NCBI GenBank assembly: GCA_037013495.1
Contig: CM072801.1
Location: 22,409,501-22,473,500, forward strand
Direction of reading: 5' to 3'
DNA: 64,000 bases
Source of the DNA: Hippophae tibetana
Lineage: Eukaryota; Streptophyta; Magnoliopsida; Rosales; Elaeagnaceae
Every line of letters starts with the position of its first letter. Within the stretch, counting starts at the first letter, position 1. The notes under the pieces were generated by a model. It made no database searches. It saw only the letters and a list, made by a program, of their open reading frames with translations, and had not been told where the DNA came from. Shown here in pieces: positions 11,541 through 21,903 of this stretch. The position numbers were made by a program, and so were the translations under genes.

Positions 11541-12426
11541 TACACCCACTCATGTCAATATCACGCAAGAGATCTAGAACATATTTGCATTGAGAAACTG
11601 AGATTCCTTTGGTACTACCTGCCACCGCCATCCCTAAGAAATATTTCAAATATCCCAAGTCTTTAATCTCGAATTCCTTGGATAATAGCATCTTAAGTCT
11701 CTTCATTTCTCCTACATAATTTTCTATAAGAAGTATATCATCAACATATATAATCAAAGCTGTGATTTTCCCATCTGTGAATTGTTTGACAAATAGAGTG
11801 TGGTCTGCATGTGTTTGAGAGTATCCATCCTGCTTGAGGACCTTAGTGAATTTGTCGAACCATGCTCTAGGTGATTGTTTAAGTCCATATAGTGCCTTTC
11901 TCAACTTGCATACCTTCCCTTATGTATCTTTAGTCTCAAAGCCAAGAGGCACATCCATGTAAACTTCTTAAATCAAATCTCCATTTAAGAATGTGTTCTT
12001 GACATCGAGTTGAAACAGTGGCCAATCCTCATTAACTACATTAGACAATAAGACACAAACTGTGTTAAATTTTGCTACAGGAGCAAAATTCTCTTGATAA
12101 TCGATTCCATATGATTGGGTGAACCCTTTAGCCACTAGTTGAGCTTTATTTCTGTCGATATTTCCATCTGCCTTCTCTTTAATAGAGAATATTCATTTAC
12201 AACCTACTATCTTCTTTCCAAGTGGTAGCTCTGTTAACATCTATGTACCATTATTTTCAAGTGCAGTATATTCTTCTAAGGTTGCCTTATGCCATTCAGG
12301 AACCTTTAGAGCCTCATTGACAGAATTAGGAATCTTGATGTTGTCTAAGGATGTCACAAATGCCTGAAATTTTGGGGACAAATTTGGGTAAGAAATGTAA
12401 CTTTGAAGAGGATGTTAAGTACAAGA
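11541..12426 (-). pseudogene. C1 pol: reverse transcriptase, N-terminal and catalytic part
   Basis: The longest open segment (11904-11541) carries ALYGLKQSPRAWF, then the catalytic IIYVDDILL (near 11749) and KDLGYLKYFLGM, all diagnostic of copia reverse transcriptase. The catalytic YVDD box is intact. Upstream to about 12420 the same domain continues with several stops (motifs of the FDVKNTFL and GYHPF type, degenerate). The frame breaks downstream at the solo LTR. Confidence 0.85.
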
Positions 12427-13646
12427 TCAAGCGCCTTTTCTTTTTGCAATAGAAAGATTTAACTCAGGGTCAGTACCTAGTTTTGGACTAGATTCTGCAT
12501 CATCTTGTAATCTTTCAGATTCAGTCTGGCTTAGGAGAGTTTCTTGGCTTTGCTGATTTCGTGTGGGTAAGTCAAGATTTCTCTTTCTTCCATATACTTT
12601 TATGGCATCATTATGAAGGAGAAGATGTCTAGGATAGACAATGGGAGATGGATCAGGTTTGGTTTTTGAAGGAGAATCTAGAATGGGTATCAGGTTGGAA
12701 GAGGACAAGTAGTGTAAGGTAAATAAGATGGTAAATTTGGTTCAATGAGTGATGACCAATCCCAATTCTGCAATTCATTAGTGTGATTCTCCCCCTGAAT
12801 TGCAGAATTAGAATAGAATGGAGTTTCTTCAAAGAAAGTAACGTCCATGGAATGGTAAAACTTACGAGTGATGGGAAAGAAACATTTGTATCCTTTTTGA
12901 TTGGTTGAGTAACCAATGAAGATGCATTTAATGGCACAAAAATCAAGTTTTCCATAATATTGTGAATGAATATGGACAAAAATAGTGCAACCAAAAACCT
13001 TGAAAGGAATTGGTGACACAAGTTGTGAGGTAGAATATCGACTCTGAAGCATTTGTAAAGGTGAATGAAAGTTGAGAACTCGAGAAGGCATTCGGTTGAT
13101 CAAGTGTGTTGAAGTAAGAATGGCTTCACCCCAAAAAGTTTTAGGAACATTGGTTTGAAAAAGTAAAGTTCGGGCAACCTCAAGTATATGACGGTTTTTA
13201 TGTTCGGCTACACCGTTTTGTTGTGGTGTGTCAATGGAGGAGCTTTGTTGGACAATACCATGTGATTTGAGATACCCACTAAGATCGGAATTAAAGAAAT
13301 CCCTAGCATTATTAGTTTTTAGGATTTAAATATCGGCATTGAATTGAGTTTGGATTATGGCATGAAAAGGTGCAAATATGTGTTTCGTTTCAGATTTATC
13401 TTTCATAAGAAATGTCCAACATAATCGAGTATGATCATCAACTAACAGTAAGAACCATCGAGCACCAGTAATATTGGAAACGCGATAGGGTCCCCAAATG
13501 TCACCATGAATGAGGGAAAAATGGTGACTTGATTTGTGCGTGCATGATAAAAAAGTGTTTTGAGTATGTTTTGCCAACTGACAAACTTCACAATGAAATA
13601 AATTGGGATTTTTATTGATGAATAAGGATGGAAACAAACGTTTCAA
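12427..13646 (-). pseudogene. C1 pol: integrase core and C-terminal region
   Basis: From 13646 the translation gives a zinc-binding CEVCQLAKH, then HGDIWGPYRV and LLVDDHTRL, the first Asp region of the copia integrase core. The part from 13320 to 13110 has stops but keeps the NGVAEHKNRH-type region. From 13103 comes INRMPSRVLN...FGCTIFVH...FIGYSTNQKGYKC, the usual post-core region. The frame changes near 12700, so the following acidic linker (12708-12427) is read in a different frame. Confidence 0.85.
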
Positions 13647-13679
13647 ATACGGAAAATTTGGATGACCTAGACGAAAATG

Positions 13680-14147
13680 TCACATCATGATTTCACTTTC
13701 CTTATTAGTATGTCTATGAGACTTAAGATTATGACTCAATTGACATTGATGACTAACAGAATGGTTTGAAGGAGTGTTGATATCAAGAACATAGAGGCCC
13801 ACACGTAAATCAACACCGCCAATCATTTTCCTCGAGCTTAGGTCTTGAAAAACACAATATTTAGCCAAGAATTTAGTTTCACAGTTAAGGTCATGATTTA
13901 ATCTACTAACTGATATGAGATTGCAACAAAATTCAGGCACAAATAACATAGATTTGAGAGTGAGGTCGTTTGAGAGGCAAATGGTCCTTGTTCCGACCAC
14001 TGTGGTGTGAGTACCATTGGTGACACACACTGTTTGAAGTCTGTTGCAAGATGAGTAGGTTATGAAAAGTGATTGATCACCTGTCATGTGATTGGAGGCA
14101 CCTGAGTCTACTATCCAAGATGAGGAGGGAAATTTTCCAGCATGCAT
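13680..14147 (-). pseudogene. C1 pol: protease and gag-pre-integrase region
   Basis: The frame opens with SSSWIVDSGASNHMTG, the copia aspartic protease motif with its DSGA catalytic box intact, followed by LFVPEFCCNLISVSRL (pre-integrase). It ends in a TGA at 13680, shortly before the integrase zinc finger at 13646 in the same frame, so a single stop separates them. Confidence 0.85.
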
Positions 14148-14699
14148 TGTTGAATTACTGGAACTATGTATGGAGTTATTTCTGCTGCTACTAAATATGG
14201 TGTTGATATTTGCCTTTTGTATAAGTTGTTGGAGAAGTTCTAACTATTTTTTAGTTATTGGGATAGGATTACCAAAAAATGCACTTGAGTTTGATGGCTG
14301 AGTTTGTACTGATGGTTGGAGAGACTGGAATTGAAAAGATGCAGGCCGAAATAGCTCTCCTTGAGAACTGTTAAAAGGAGAAGCAGAAACATTAATAGTT
14401 GTACTGTTAAATAGACCACCAAAAGGATTATGTTTAGGAGCAGGATCAAGAATGGATCCAAACCCAAAGCTGCCTTAATTTTCTATATTGAATTCAGTTT
14501 TTTTACTTGTCTCTGGAACCTCCTCATCCATGTCATCTTTTAGTGTACTAAGAATATTTAAACTTTCAATTTTTTCATAGCTCTCATACCCAGAAGTTAA
14601 AACTTGAGTTGTAAACTGAAAAAGTGTATTCCCTGCCTGAGTATTTAACTTCATATTAGGTGAACTTACAGAACTAATTGAACAGGAGACTAAGAGCAA
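14148..14699 (-). pseudogene. C1 gag remnant
   Basis: Short frames between the primer site and the protease. The distance (about 550 bases) is less than a complete copia gag, and no CCHC knuckle is readable, so gag is probably deleted in part. Assignment is by position only. Confidence 0.45.
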
Positions 14700-14716
14700 C
14701 AGTTTATAAGCCTAAA

Positions 14717-14728
14717 GCTCTGATACCA
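14717..14728 (-). other. Primer-binding site of C1
   Basis: The minus strand reads TGGTATCAGAGC, an exact match to the copia primer-binding site complementary to initiator tRNA-Met, abutting the LTR end CA at 14729. Confidence 0.9.
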
Positions 14729-14954
14729 TGAAGTTGTTTTTATTTTACATAAAATTACTTCCTTTATTTCTTAATATCAAATCATTTTACATATATTATT
14801 GTTATGTCTAATATAATGCTGGAAGTCATTAGTATACAAATGTAAATCACCTTGAAAATCAAGAAATTAACATCCTAAAATTAGGGACTCATTTCATCCT
14901 GAAAATCAGGAAACTAACTTTTTGAACTTAGGTGCTAGTTCTACCCTAGAAATT
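14729..14954 (-). mobile_element. 5' LTR of C1
   Basis: Aligns with 8716-8957 from TGAAG onward but is more diverged, with a different number of internal 47-base units. It lacks a clean CA at its outer end. I place that end at 14954 because AAAAT follows and matches the left flank of the element; 14945 is also possible. Confidence 0.65.
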
Positions 14955-15250
14955 AAAATAAATTGGGTTTAAAAGAAGTGAGTGGATTTTTTTTCCATGG
15001 GAAATGTTATTAGAGAAATCACTAAAGCAAAGTTTAGTGGGAGGTTGTTCTTAACCCGAGAAGGTTGGTTTTCTACTTTCAAAGTTAAGCTATAAGTTTG
15101 GTTATAACAGTCCATATAGTCTAGCTCGGTTCTAACTTTTCCCTAATAGATGAATTTAAGCCTTGAACACCTAGAAACTTTCGTTTGAGGTTTTCCGACG
15201 AAATTAGTGTGCACAACAGCACAATGCCAACATTCGCTAAGAAATAAATT
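14955..15250 (-). pseudogene. Gypsy element G0: gag C-terminal fragment
   Basis: This flank of C1 resembles 56007-56340, the gag region of G1, in the same orientation; both have blocks such as GTTCTTAACCC and GTCTAGCT...TTCAAGCCTTGAA. It is the upstream part of the element at 7540-8715. Joining at the AAAAT repeat aligns 12 successive codons with the G1 zinc knuckle. It ends in unassigned AT-rich DNA. Confidence 0.6.
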
Positions 15251-17280
15251 TTGTTATGAGTATAAAATTAAAAACAACAGTTTCTAATAAAAAATGTAAG
15301 CAACAATAAAAAGGGTAAATAACATTGGGTTTGGAAAAGAAGAAGAAAAATTGGGTCGAGTTTTTGGTTTTGGGGTCGTATCTGAGCTTGAATTTGGTTA
15401 GGTGGTTTAGTCCAACTGATGAGTCTACTTGTTCAAAGAAGAGGTTTCGGCTTGAGAACCCTTCTAAAAATTCATGGGCTTAAACACAAATGAATTACTT
15501 AGAGATTTTGTATATTAAGCTGGTCACGTGGCATTCATGTGAAGTAAATTTTTTTCCACCACAACGAAAAGTCTAATGAGTTTGGGGAATGAGAAAGGAA
15601 AATGGGGATCCATGTATTATATACCTTATCATTTTAACAATTTTATGAATTTATTTATATTTTGTAATATTATTTTTAAATTTAGTTTTGTGATTTTTCT
15701 TTTGTAAAATTTTTTAAATTTTAAAAATATAAAATCTAATAATTAGTCTATAATTTATTTTTATTATTTTAAATTAATTTGTAATAAAATTCTATTAAAA
15801 TTATTTATTATAAAAGATAATTTATTTATTTTCTCTTGATCAAATAAATATTATTATTTTTTATTATTTATTGGTTCAAAGTTCACTTTTTATTCTTATG
15901 ATAAAATATTTAACATTCATTTGTTTTTTTGTTTATAATTTTTTTTATAATAAAAATAAAAAATTATAAAAAATATTTACAATTAACATTTAAAATATTA
16001 ATTCAATCACATTTTTTTTATCTAGGGTGCTCATTTTTTAAAAAGATGTCCGATATGTATGTGCCGGTAAAGATTTTATGTGGAGTTGTCAAATAAAAAA
16101 ACAATTAAAGATATGGAACGAAGAGGGGTCTAATTATCTTTGCTTTGACTACCCTAATTATGTCATGTAATTATTTATTATTTATTTTTTTGACGAATTA
16201 AACCTCCTTATCGTCAAAACAATGATTGCACCTAATAACTTTATCTAATAATAAATAAATAAATATACGCTGTAAAGTAACCTACTTGCTTGGTTTCCAG
16301 CTGAATCTATGTTCTATGGATGTTGTTAGTTGTTTATATTGAAAAATTATCGTTGATGTTACTAAACTTTAATGTATCTTTATACATATTTTTAATTTTT
16401 ATATAAAAAACTATAATATCTTTGATTTTTATAATTTTACTAATTCTCTTAAATAGTTAATGGTATTTAATTTTTTATTCAATAATCATTTTTTTACTAT
16501 GAATATGATATCAAATTGTAACAAAATGTTTTAAAATGTAAATTGTTATTTCAAGTATATCATTATTTAAAAATAGATCTTTAAGTTTTTTATCAAAAAT
16601 TGATTTAACTTTATAATTTTCTTATGTTTATTTTTATACAGATTTGTGGTTAGTTTATTTTTCTTTATTTTCTTATTTATTAATTTTATGAATGTTATAA
16701 ACAAATATTTAATCATTAACAATCTTTAATTAACTTAAAATTATAATTATCATCAGTCTTACCTTTCATTGTTCGCTTTCTTTTGTTAAACCTAATAGGG
16801 CTCAACTTGTTTAATCCTTAATACCTTCTTGATAATTGTGAACTTCTTATATATGAACATAGTATGATATTTAAATTAGACTTAATAAAGAATAAGAAAA
16901 GAGTAATTGTACACTATTTTATTTTTAATATTAATAATTATTACAATTTTAAAAGTTAACTAAGAACTTTTAGTTGCTTAAAGTTTCCTGATACATAGTT
17001 TTTATATGGTGATTTTTAGAGTACATAGTTTTTATATGGTGATTTTTATAGTAGAGAGCTTGTTATTATTGAATTTGTGTCTAATTAATATAAATAAGGG
17101 TTCTTTTTATAGGACAAAAAATCCATGTTTTTAATAACAAAAAATCATTATTTTATCTCTATTTTAATAATTCATTTAACTTTTTATTTTTAACTTTTGA
17201 ATTAAAACCTTTTATTTACTTCACATGATCTATCAATTAAAAATGTAAGTTCTACATCTTTATTCCTCTTTGTCGTTTTT
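15251..17280. other. AT-rich spacer, no gene recognised
   Basis: I see no coding frame and no LTR structure. A 30-base tandem duplication (ATACATAGTTTTTATATGGT type) occupies 16991-17020 and 17021-17050. Confidence 0.5.
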
Positions 17281-18200
17281 TATGGACAATCATTTTGATG
17301 ACATAGACGATGATGCATCTTTATCTTCTCAATCTCTAATACAGTAAATGTATCTTAAAACATTTTTGGATTATTACTATTAAAATTTATGTCAAACTTA
17401 CACATTTTTTCACAATCTTCTTCAATAAGGGTCATATTACTACGTAAAGTGATTATAACTTTACTTATCGAGTAATTTATCTTAATTTTAGAAAAATTAT
17501 CAATTTTTTGAATTATAATAAATTTGACTTAGTATATATCCTCCTAGAATACAAAGTTTATATATATATTGAATTCCTTTTCTAAAAATACCCTTGGTTT
17601 TGGAACTTCTATATTAGTATTAAAAATCCATAATTTGATAAAATGATATGAACTAAGATAACTTTATTCATTTCATTCCATAAGTGAAATGAAAAATATG
17701 TGATAGATAGATTTGTCACATACTTTAATCTTCTTCCTGAAGTTCTTAATAGCCCTCTTGAAATTATAAAGAAAATAATTTAATTCATTTAAATCATTTC
17801 TTAAATATCATTTCTCAATTAAATATGCATGGAAAGCTTTAAAAATAAAAATAGGATCCGCTCTTTCAAGAATATTAAATTTCTACCTTGAAAGAATACG
17901 TTTTATGTGATATAAAATTCCATATCTTCAACATTTTCCTTAGTAGATTTTCCGATTAAGTTATAAAGACTTAACTATTATAGTTTACTTAAATTCTTGT
18001 ATTGGTCTTTTTCATCTTCAATGATGAATGTATTACTAGGGATGTTTTCCTGAATAGTACTTGTGATCATACTATCTTTTACTGTATATGTGAGAGGTGT
18101 TTCTAAATAGTATTGGTGGTCATACTATCTTTCTTAGGGTCTTCAATGTGCTTAGTGGCGATAATTATTGTAATGTTGTAGAGTGATTTTTAACTATATC

Positions 18201-18407
18201 TTATGGAATTAATAGTTTTGATACTTTATAGTTAGCATAATTGTCTTCAGCTTCTATTCTATTAGTAAAAGCTATGTGAGTTATTCTACTAAATTTGATA
18301 ATATCGTTTTTTGCTTCAAACCAATTGTTATAAATTCTTAGTTTTTGATCATTATAGACCATATATTTCTTTTCTTTTTTTTTTGTCTTCATTTTCTGCC
18401 TTTTCAA
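18201..18407 (-). pseudogene. Relic A: viroplasmin / RNase H1 N-terminal-like domain
   Basis: A 68-residue open stretch with KKYMVYNDQ...IYNNWFEAK...F.NRIEAEDNYANY matches the layout of the caulimovirus P6 viroplasmin domain, which is also the N-terminal hybrid-binding domain of RNase H1. Its position right after RNase H supports a viral origin over a host RNase H1. There is no ATG at the 5' end. Confidence 0.6.
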
Positions 18408-18779
18408 CCCAGTTAAGCTTTTTTTTTCTTTTTAGAGATGTTACTCTTTTTCAAAATGTTTTGTTTTTCCTTCTCATTTTGAATTCTCTCTTTAGAAGTT
18501 TTACCTTAAAATAAATCTCTGAGGTTGATTCCTCTTTAGAATTTTTGGACTCTAATGTTGGTTTTGAATAGTTAAGTTCTTCCTATTTAATTCATGTATC
18601 TAAAAGAGACTTTTCTAGGTATAAAACCTTGAGTTATTCTTGAAGGATTTTTATCTCATTTTTCTTTATCTTTATCTTGATATCAATATGTTCTATTTCT
18701 GTAAGAATAAAAATAGTTAAAGGTGATAATTTTCTTTTAAGAGCATTTGTTAAATTATTCTTGTTTCTTAGAAGATGTT

Positions 18780-19110
18780 CGATATCAAAATTGTAGTGGT
18801 TAAACAAATATTATAATCTAACTAATTTTTCTTATTTATAATCAATTACAATATTAGTTCTTAAAAAATAACTAAAATTCTTGTTATCAATTCTAATAAT
18901 GAATCTGAAACTTATTACATTGTAAATTTCTTAATAGTTTTTTTATAGCTAAGTATTATTTTTCATTACTGTAATAATTTGATTCTGGATCATGAAAAGA
19001 TCTTGATGTATATCTATAAAGATATTCATCTTTATCATCTACTTTTGTTTTTAAAATTGCTCCCATATATTCACATGAAGCATCGGTTTTAATTATCATT
19101 TTATTATTTG
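18780..19110 (-). pseudogene. Relic A: RNase H fragment
   Basis: MIIKTDASCEYMGAILKTK, then YTSRSF and NYYSNEK, correspond to the first Asp and following motifs of caulimovirid RNase H. Stops interrupt it downstream. Confidence 0.7.
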
Positions 19111-19179
19111 AACTTAAATATTATAAAGTTGGTAAATTTTTTACTTATATTTTTACTATATCCATGTACAAATTATCTA

Positions 19180-19600
19180 CATTTCCAAACATAATCTTTT
19201 TTCAATTTTGTTTGTAAAGATTTTTGCATTTTTGTATGTTTTAAAATTTGAAAAGTATTTATTCCATTTTATTAACTATAATAACTCTTCTTTGTTTGGA
19301 ATAAAATATTCACCATCAATTAATTCTTTATTCAATACTTTGAACTTATTATCATTCTCTTTTTTATCTTCCTTTTTTTTAACTTATTTTATGACCAAGA
19401 ATGTTAGACTAGAATAAAGTGAATTATTTGGTATTATAATTTTTAGTTCCAAAATATTTTGAATTTGTTTTTCAAATTTAATCCTATCTTATAGAGTACA
19501 AATCATATGTTTTACTCTAATAACTTTGTTATGGTCTCTTAATTTTATATTAGCAATCATTTTCGATTTATTTATTTTTGAATCTAAAAGATTTTCTAAA
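19180..19600 (-). pseudogene. Relic A: caulimovirid reverse transcriptase fragment
   Basis: A lysine-rich segment is followed by ELIDGEYFIPNKEELL and a KYFSNFK-like stretch, matching the early palm region of caulimovirid reverse transcriptases. Frame breaks follow and the catalytic DD box is not readable. Confidence 0.6.
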
Positions 19601-19999
19601 ATTACTATTTTTAATAATTTTCTGATACATATTAAGGCTTATATTCATGGATTTTATTAAGAAAATAGTTTTGTTTCTTTTCTATATCTAATGAAATATT
19701 TTCTAAATAAGATTTTTGTTGCTATTTTGTATCTATCTCACCATATTTTTACTTTTTCATGTTATTGTATAAAAATTGAGTTTTGATATATATTCAAAGC
19801 TTTTTTTTTTAACTTTTGACACACAATGTTTTACTATCTTGTTAGACGTATTTGTCTAAATATTTAAAAGGTTAATTTAAATTTAGAAAATTACTTCCTA
19901 TTAAGTTATGTTTCTTGTTAATATAAGGTAAAAATATGAAATTTCTCTTCTCCTATCATTATATCTATATCTTTTAATATTTTATTAAGATTTATTATA

Positions 20000-20120
20000 A
20001 TATTGTTAGCAATTCTTACAACTAAATTTTTTACTATTTTTTTTAGAGTTTTTATGAGAAGACATAATTAATAGCTACACACATACTATCTTATGTATCT
20101 ATATATGCATATAAGTGGTA
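20000..20120 (-). pseudogene. Relic A: caulimovirid aspartic protease fragment
   Basis: The minus strand shows YHLYAYIDT followed by a stop, then DSMCVA, recognisable as the region around the DTGAS catalytic motif of caulimovirid proteases, with a stop inside it. Relic B carries the homologous segment at about 31990-32090, so both derive from one virus family. Confidence 0.65.
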
Positions 20121-20411
20121 ACTTGTATAACCTTTAAATTTCAATCATAACTTAATATAAGTAATGTTTTTGTAATATTATACAAATCATTTATTTTTTG
20201 ATGAAGAGTATTTATATTCTAAATCAGTTATTTCTTCCTTAATTTCTCCTAATTGATAAATATTATAAGTATCATATATATGTGATTCCTCTATTGGTTT
20301 TCATTTCATCTTAAAAACTCCTTCCAAAATTTTTACTTTTTTCTTTTTTTTAAGTAGAACCTATTAAGACATTCATTAGTATATTGTTCTTCCTCATTGA
20401 AGATTTAACAT

Positions 20412-20640
20412 CACTAGGGATGGGCAAAAAAATCACAGGTTCGGTTATCCGCGGTTATCCGAACCGGCGGTTCGGTTTTTAATCGGTAAAATTCGGGGAC
20501 GGGGACGGTTTTGGGTAAAAACCGAATATGAAACAACGGTTACGATTCGGTTACGGTTATACTAAAAACCGTACCCGCCCGTACCCGAAATTAATTATAT
20601 TTAATTAATTAAATTATATATTAAATTATAAATAAAAAAT
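20412..20640 (+). mobile_element. hAT-like terminus or non-autonomous DNA transposon fragment
   Basis: Starting at about 20414, TAGGGATGGGCAAAAAAATC resembles the terminal inverted repeats of plant hAT elements. It is followed by an unusual GC-richer block of GGTTCGGTTATCCGCGGTTA and CGGTTCGG/CCGAACC words that can fold on itself (20437-20585). I do not find the opposite terminus nearby, so this is one end or a truncated copy. Confidence 0.45.
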
Positions 20641-21188
20641 TAATTATATATTCTTATATATTTTTAAAAGTCTTGTTTTCTATATATATATATATATATA
20701 TATTTTATTTATTATAAGTAATGATTAACTAATAGAGCATTTTCATGCATTTGTAAACATTGTTGTTTTTTTAAATTTATAAACAAAATTTTAACATTTT
20801 ATATCAATTTATAAGTTAATAATATTCTACAAGTTGAAAAGTTTAATTATTTTATGGAAAAATTATGATCATATTTGTATCATTAGACCATTTATTTAAA
20901 TAAATTTTATTATTTCTTATATAATCTAAATATAAAGAATTACAATGAAAGAAGATAATTTATTAACTCTACGAATGAAAATTCATTTTTTTCTTCCCTT
21001 ATTTATAAAATTGTATACAACAAAATCAAACTCAGTGGAAGCTTTGGGTATCTACATACAAATGCCACAATGCCTCTTTTACAAAAATTACAAGAAACCC
21101 CATAAAAAAAACTGAAAGGGAAATCATGAAATAACCAGCAGATCGATATTGAATTATCAGTAAAGCTGGTTCACCATATAGAGTCTGT
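20641..21188. other. AT-rich spacer and 3' flank of the DUF761 gene
   Basis: Contains a (TA)n run at 20681-20702. The last 150 bases are probably the 3' untranslated region of the minus-strand gene that ends at 21189. Nothing else is recognised. Confidence 0.4.
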
Positions 21189-21647
21189 CTAATTGTACTT
21201 CAAATACGAGATCTGTCTCTGTAACTTAAACTTTGCTATGAACTCTTCTGCCTTATCATCAATACTTCTCTCTTCACAAATCTCACAATGTTCCTCTTCT
21301 TCCTCGTCATGATCTCTACCTTTGAGAAAGCTCTTTCTCAAAGTTACTTCATTAATGTCATTGTTGTTGTAAAGATCATAATTATCATTCTCATCAAAAT
21401 CAACCTGAGGATTGAAACAAGGGATGTGAAAACGAATAGAAGAAGCAATTGGAGTTTTATCAAAGGAAAGCTCGCGTTCGAAGTAGTAATTGATTTTGTT
21501 GCGTGGGGTTGAATTATTAACAAGACTCTTCATAAATTTGGAAACTACCCTTAAGTTGAAAACACCACCTTTGCGAGCCCATAACAATGCCATTCTCAAT
21601 ATGTTCCATGCTCTACGAGTTACTACGTTATTGTTTTTCTTCGCCAT
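21189..21647 (-). CDS. DUF761 domain protein (cotton fibre / ACRE146-like), 152 aa
   Basis: A single-exon gene starting at the ATG at 21647. The N-terminus (RRAWNILRMALLWARKGGVF) is the conserved amphipathic region of DUF761 proteins. A middle segment (FDKTP...IRFHIPCFNPQVDFDEN) is also typical. An acidic EEEEEHCE tract precedes the C-terminal DUF761 motif (IDDKAEEFIAKF..., then LQRQISYLKYN). Four residues usually found between FIAKF and LQRQ seem to be missing, which could be real divergence or a small deletion. Family members are plant-specific, small and often stress- or pathogen-responsive; molecular function is unknown. A TATA box lies upstream at 21813-21820. Confidence 0.88.
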   Translation of the reverse strand: MAKKNNNVVTRRAWNILRMALLWARKGGVFNLRVVSKFMKSLVNNSTPRNKINYYFERELSFDKTPIASSIRFHIPCFNPQVDFDENDNYDLYNNNDINEVTLRKSFLKGRDHDEEEEEHCEICEERSIDDKAEEFIAKFKLQRQISYLKYN

Positions 21648-21812
21648 TTTACTTCTTTTCTGCAAAATAAGAAGGTACGTAATTCGCTTTTCGAGAAGAT
21701 CGATTCGTGATCAGCAAAGAGTGTGGTATTTTAAGAGGAGAAAAAGAAGGAGCTTTTGGAGTTTGGAAAAGGGATTAGATTTTCAAGTGGAGAGTGATGG
21801 AAGAGGCAGTGG

Positions 21813-21820
21813 TTTTTATA
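21813..21820 (-). promoter_or_regulatory. TATA box of the DUF761 gene
   Basis: The minus strand reads TATAAAAA about 165 bases upstream of the ATG. A GA-repeat (TC on the plus strand, 21870-21886) lies about 50 bases further upstream, as in many plant core promoters. Confidence 0.6.
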
Positions 21821-21903
21821 TGTCTAGAGAATCTTGTATTGTAATGTACGCGGTTGGGACAAAGAAGGGTTCTCTCTCTCTCTCTCATTATTCGAAAATG
21901 TAA

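Larger units (their letters stand above)
8716..14954 (-). mobile_element. Ty1/copia element C1, interrupted by a solo LTR
   Basis: A minus-strand copia retrotransposon with related LTRs of about 230 bases at both ends, an initiator-tRNA-Met primer site at 14717-14728, and gag, protease, integrase, reverse transcriptase and RNase H in copia order. It is inactive: there are stops throughout and a frame change near 12700. A solo LTR (9718-11540) sits inside the reverse transcriptase. Removing that insert plus one 5-base target copy (1828 bases) puts the two halves of pol in the same frame. The element is inserted in the zinc knuckle of gypsy G0. The likely target repeat is AAAAT (8711-8715 and 14955-14959); the right boundary is less certain than the left. 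Confidence 0.85.
17281..20345 (-). mobile_element. Endogenous pararetrovirus relic A (Caulimoviridae-like)
   Basis: Read on the minus strand, broken pieces follow caulimovirid polyprotein order: aspartic protease (about 20120-20000), reverse transcriptase (about 19600-19180), RNase H (about 19110-18780), then a viroplasmin/P6-type domain (18407-18201). There are no LTRs, and stops and frame changes occur in every domain, so it cannot encode a product. The fragment lacks coat-protein and movement-protein regions. Order and motifs fit a petuvirus- or caulimovirus-like lineage; the genus is inference. Boundaries are approximate, and 17281-18190 is assigned only by continuity. Confidence 0.7.

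Noticed and set aside
17281-17344. Plus-strand start reading MDNHFDDIDDDASLSSQSL, possibly a viral or host gene start
   Set aside because: It stops after 21 codons and nothing coding follows on that strand; relic A runs on the other strand. Left unassigned.
21490-21903. Plus-strand frame of 137 codons overlapping the DUF761 gene
   Set aside because: It is antisense to a recognised gene and its promoter, with no plant-like motif; a shadow frame.
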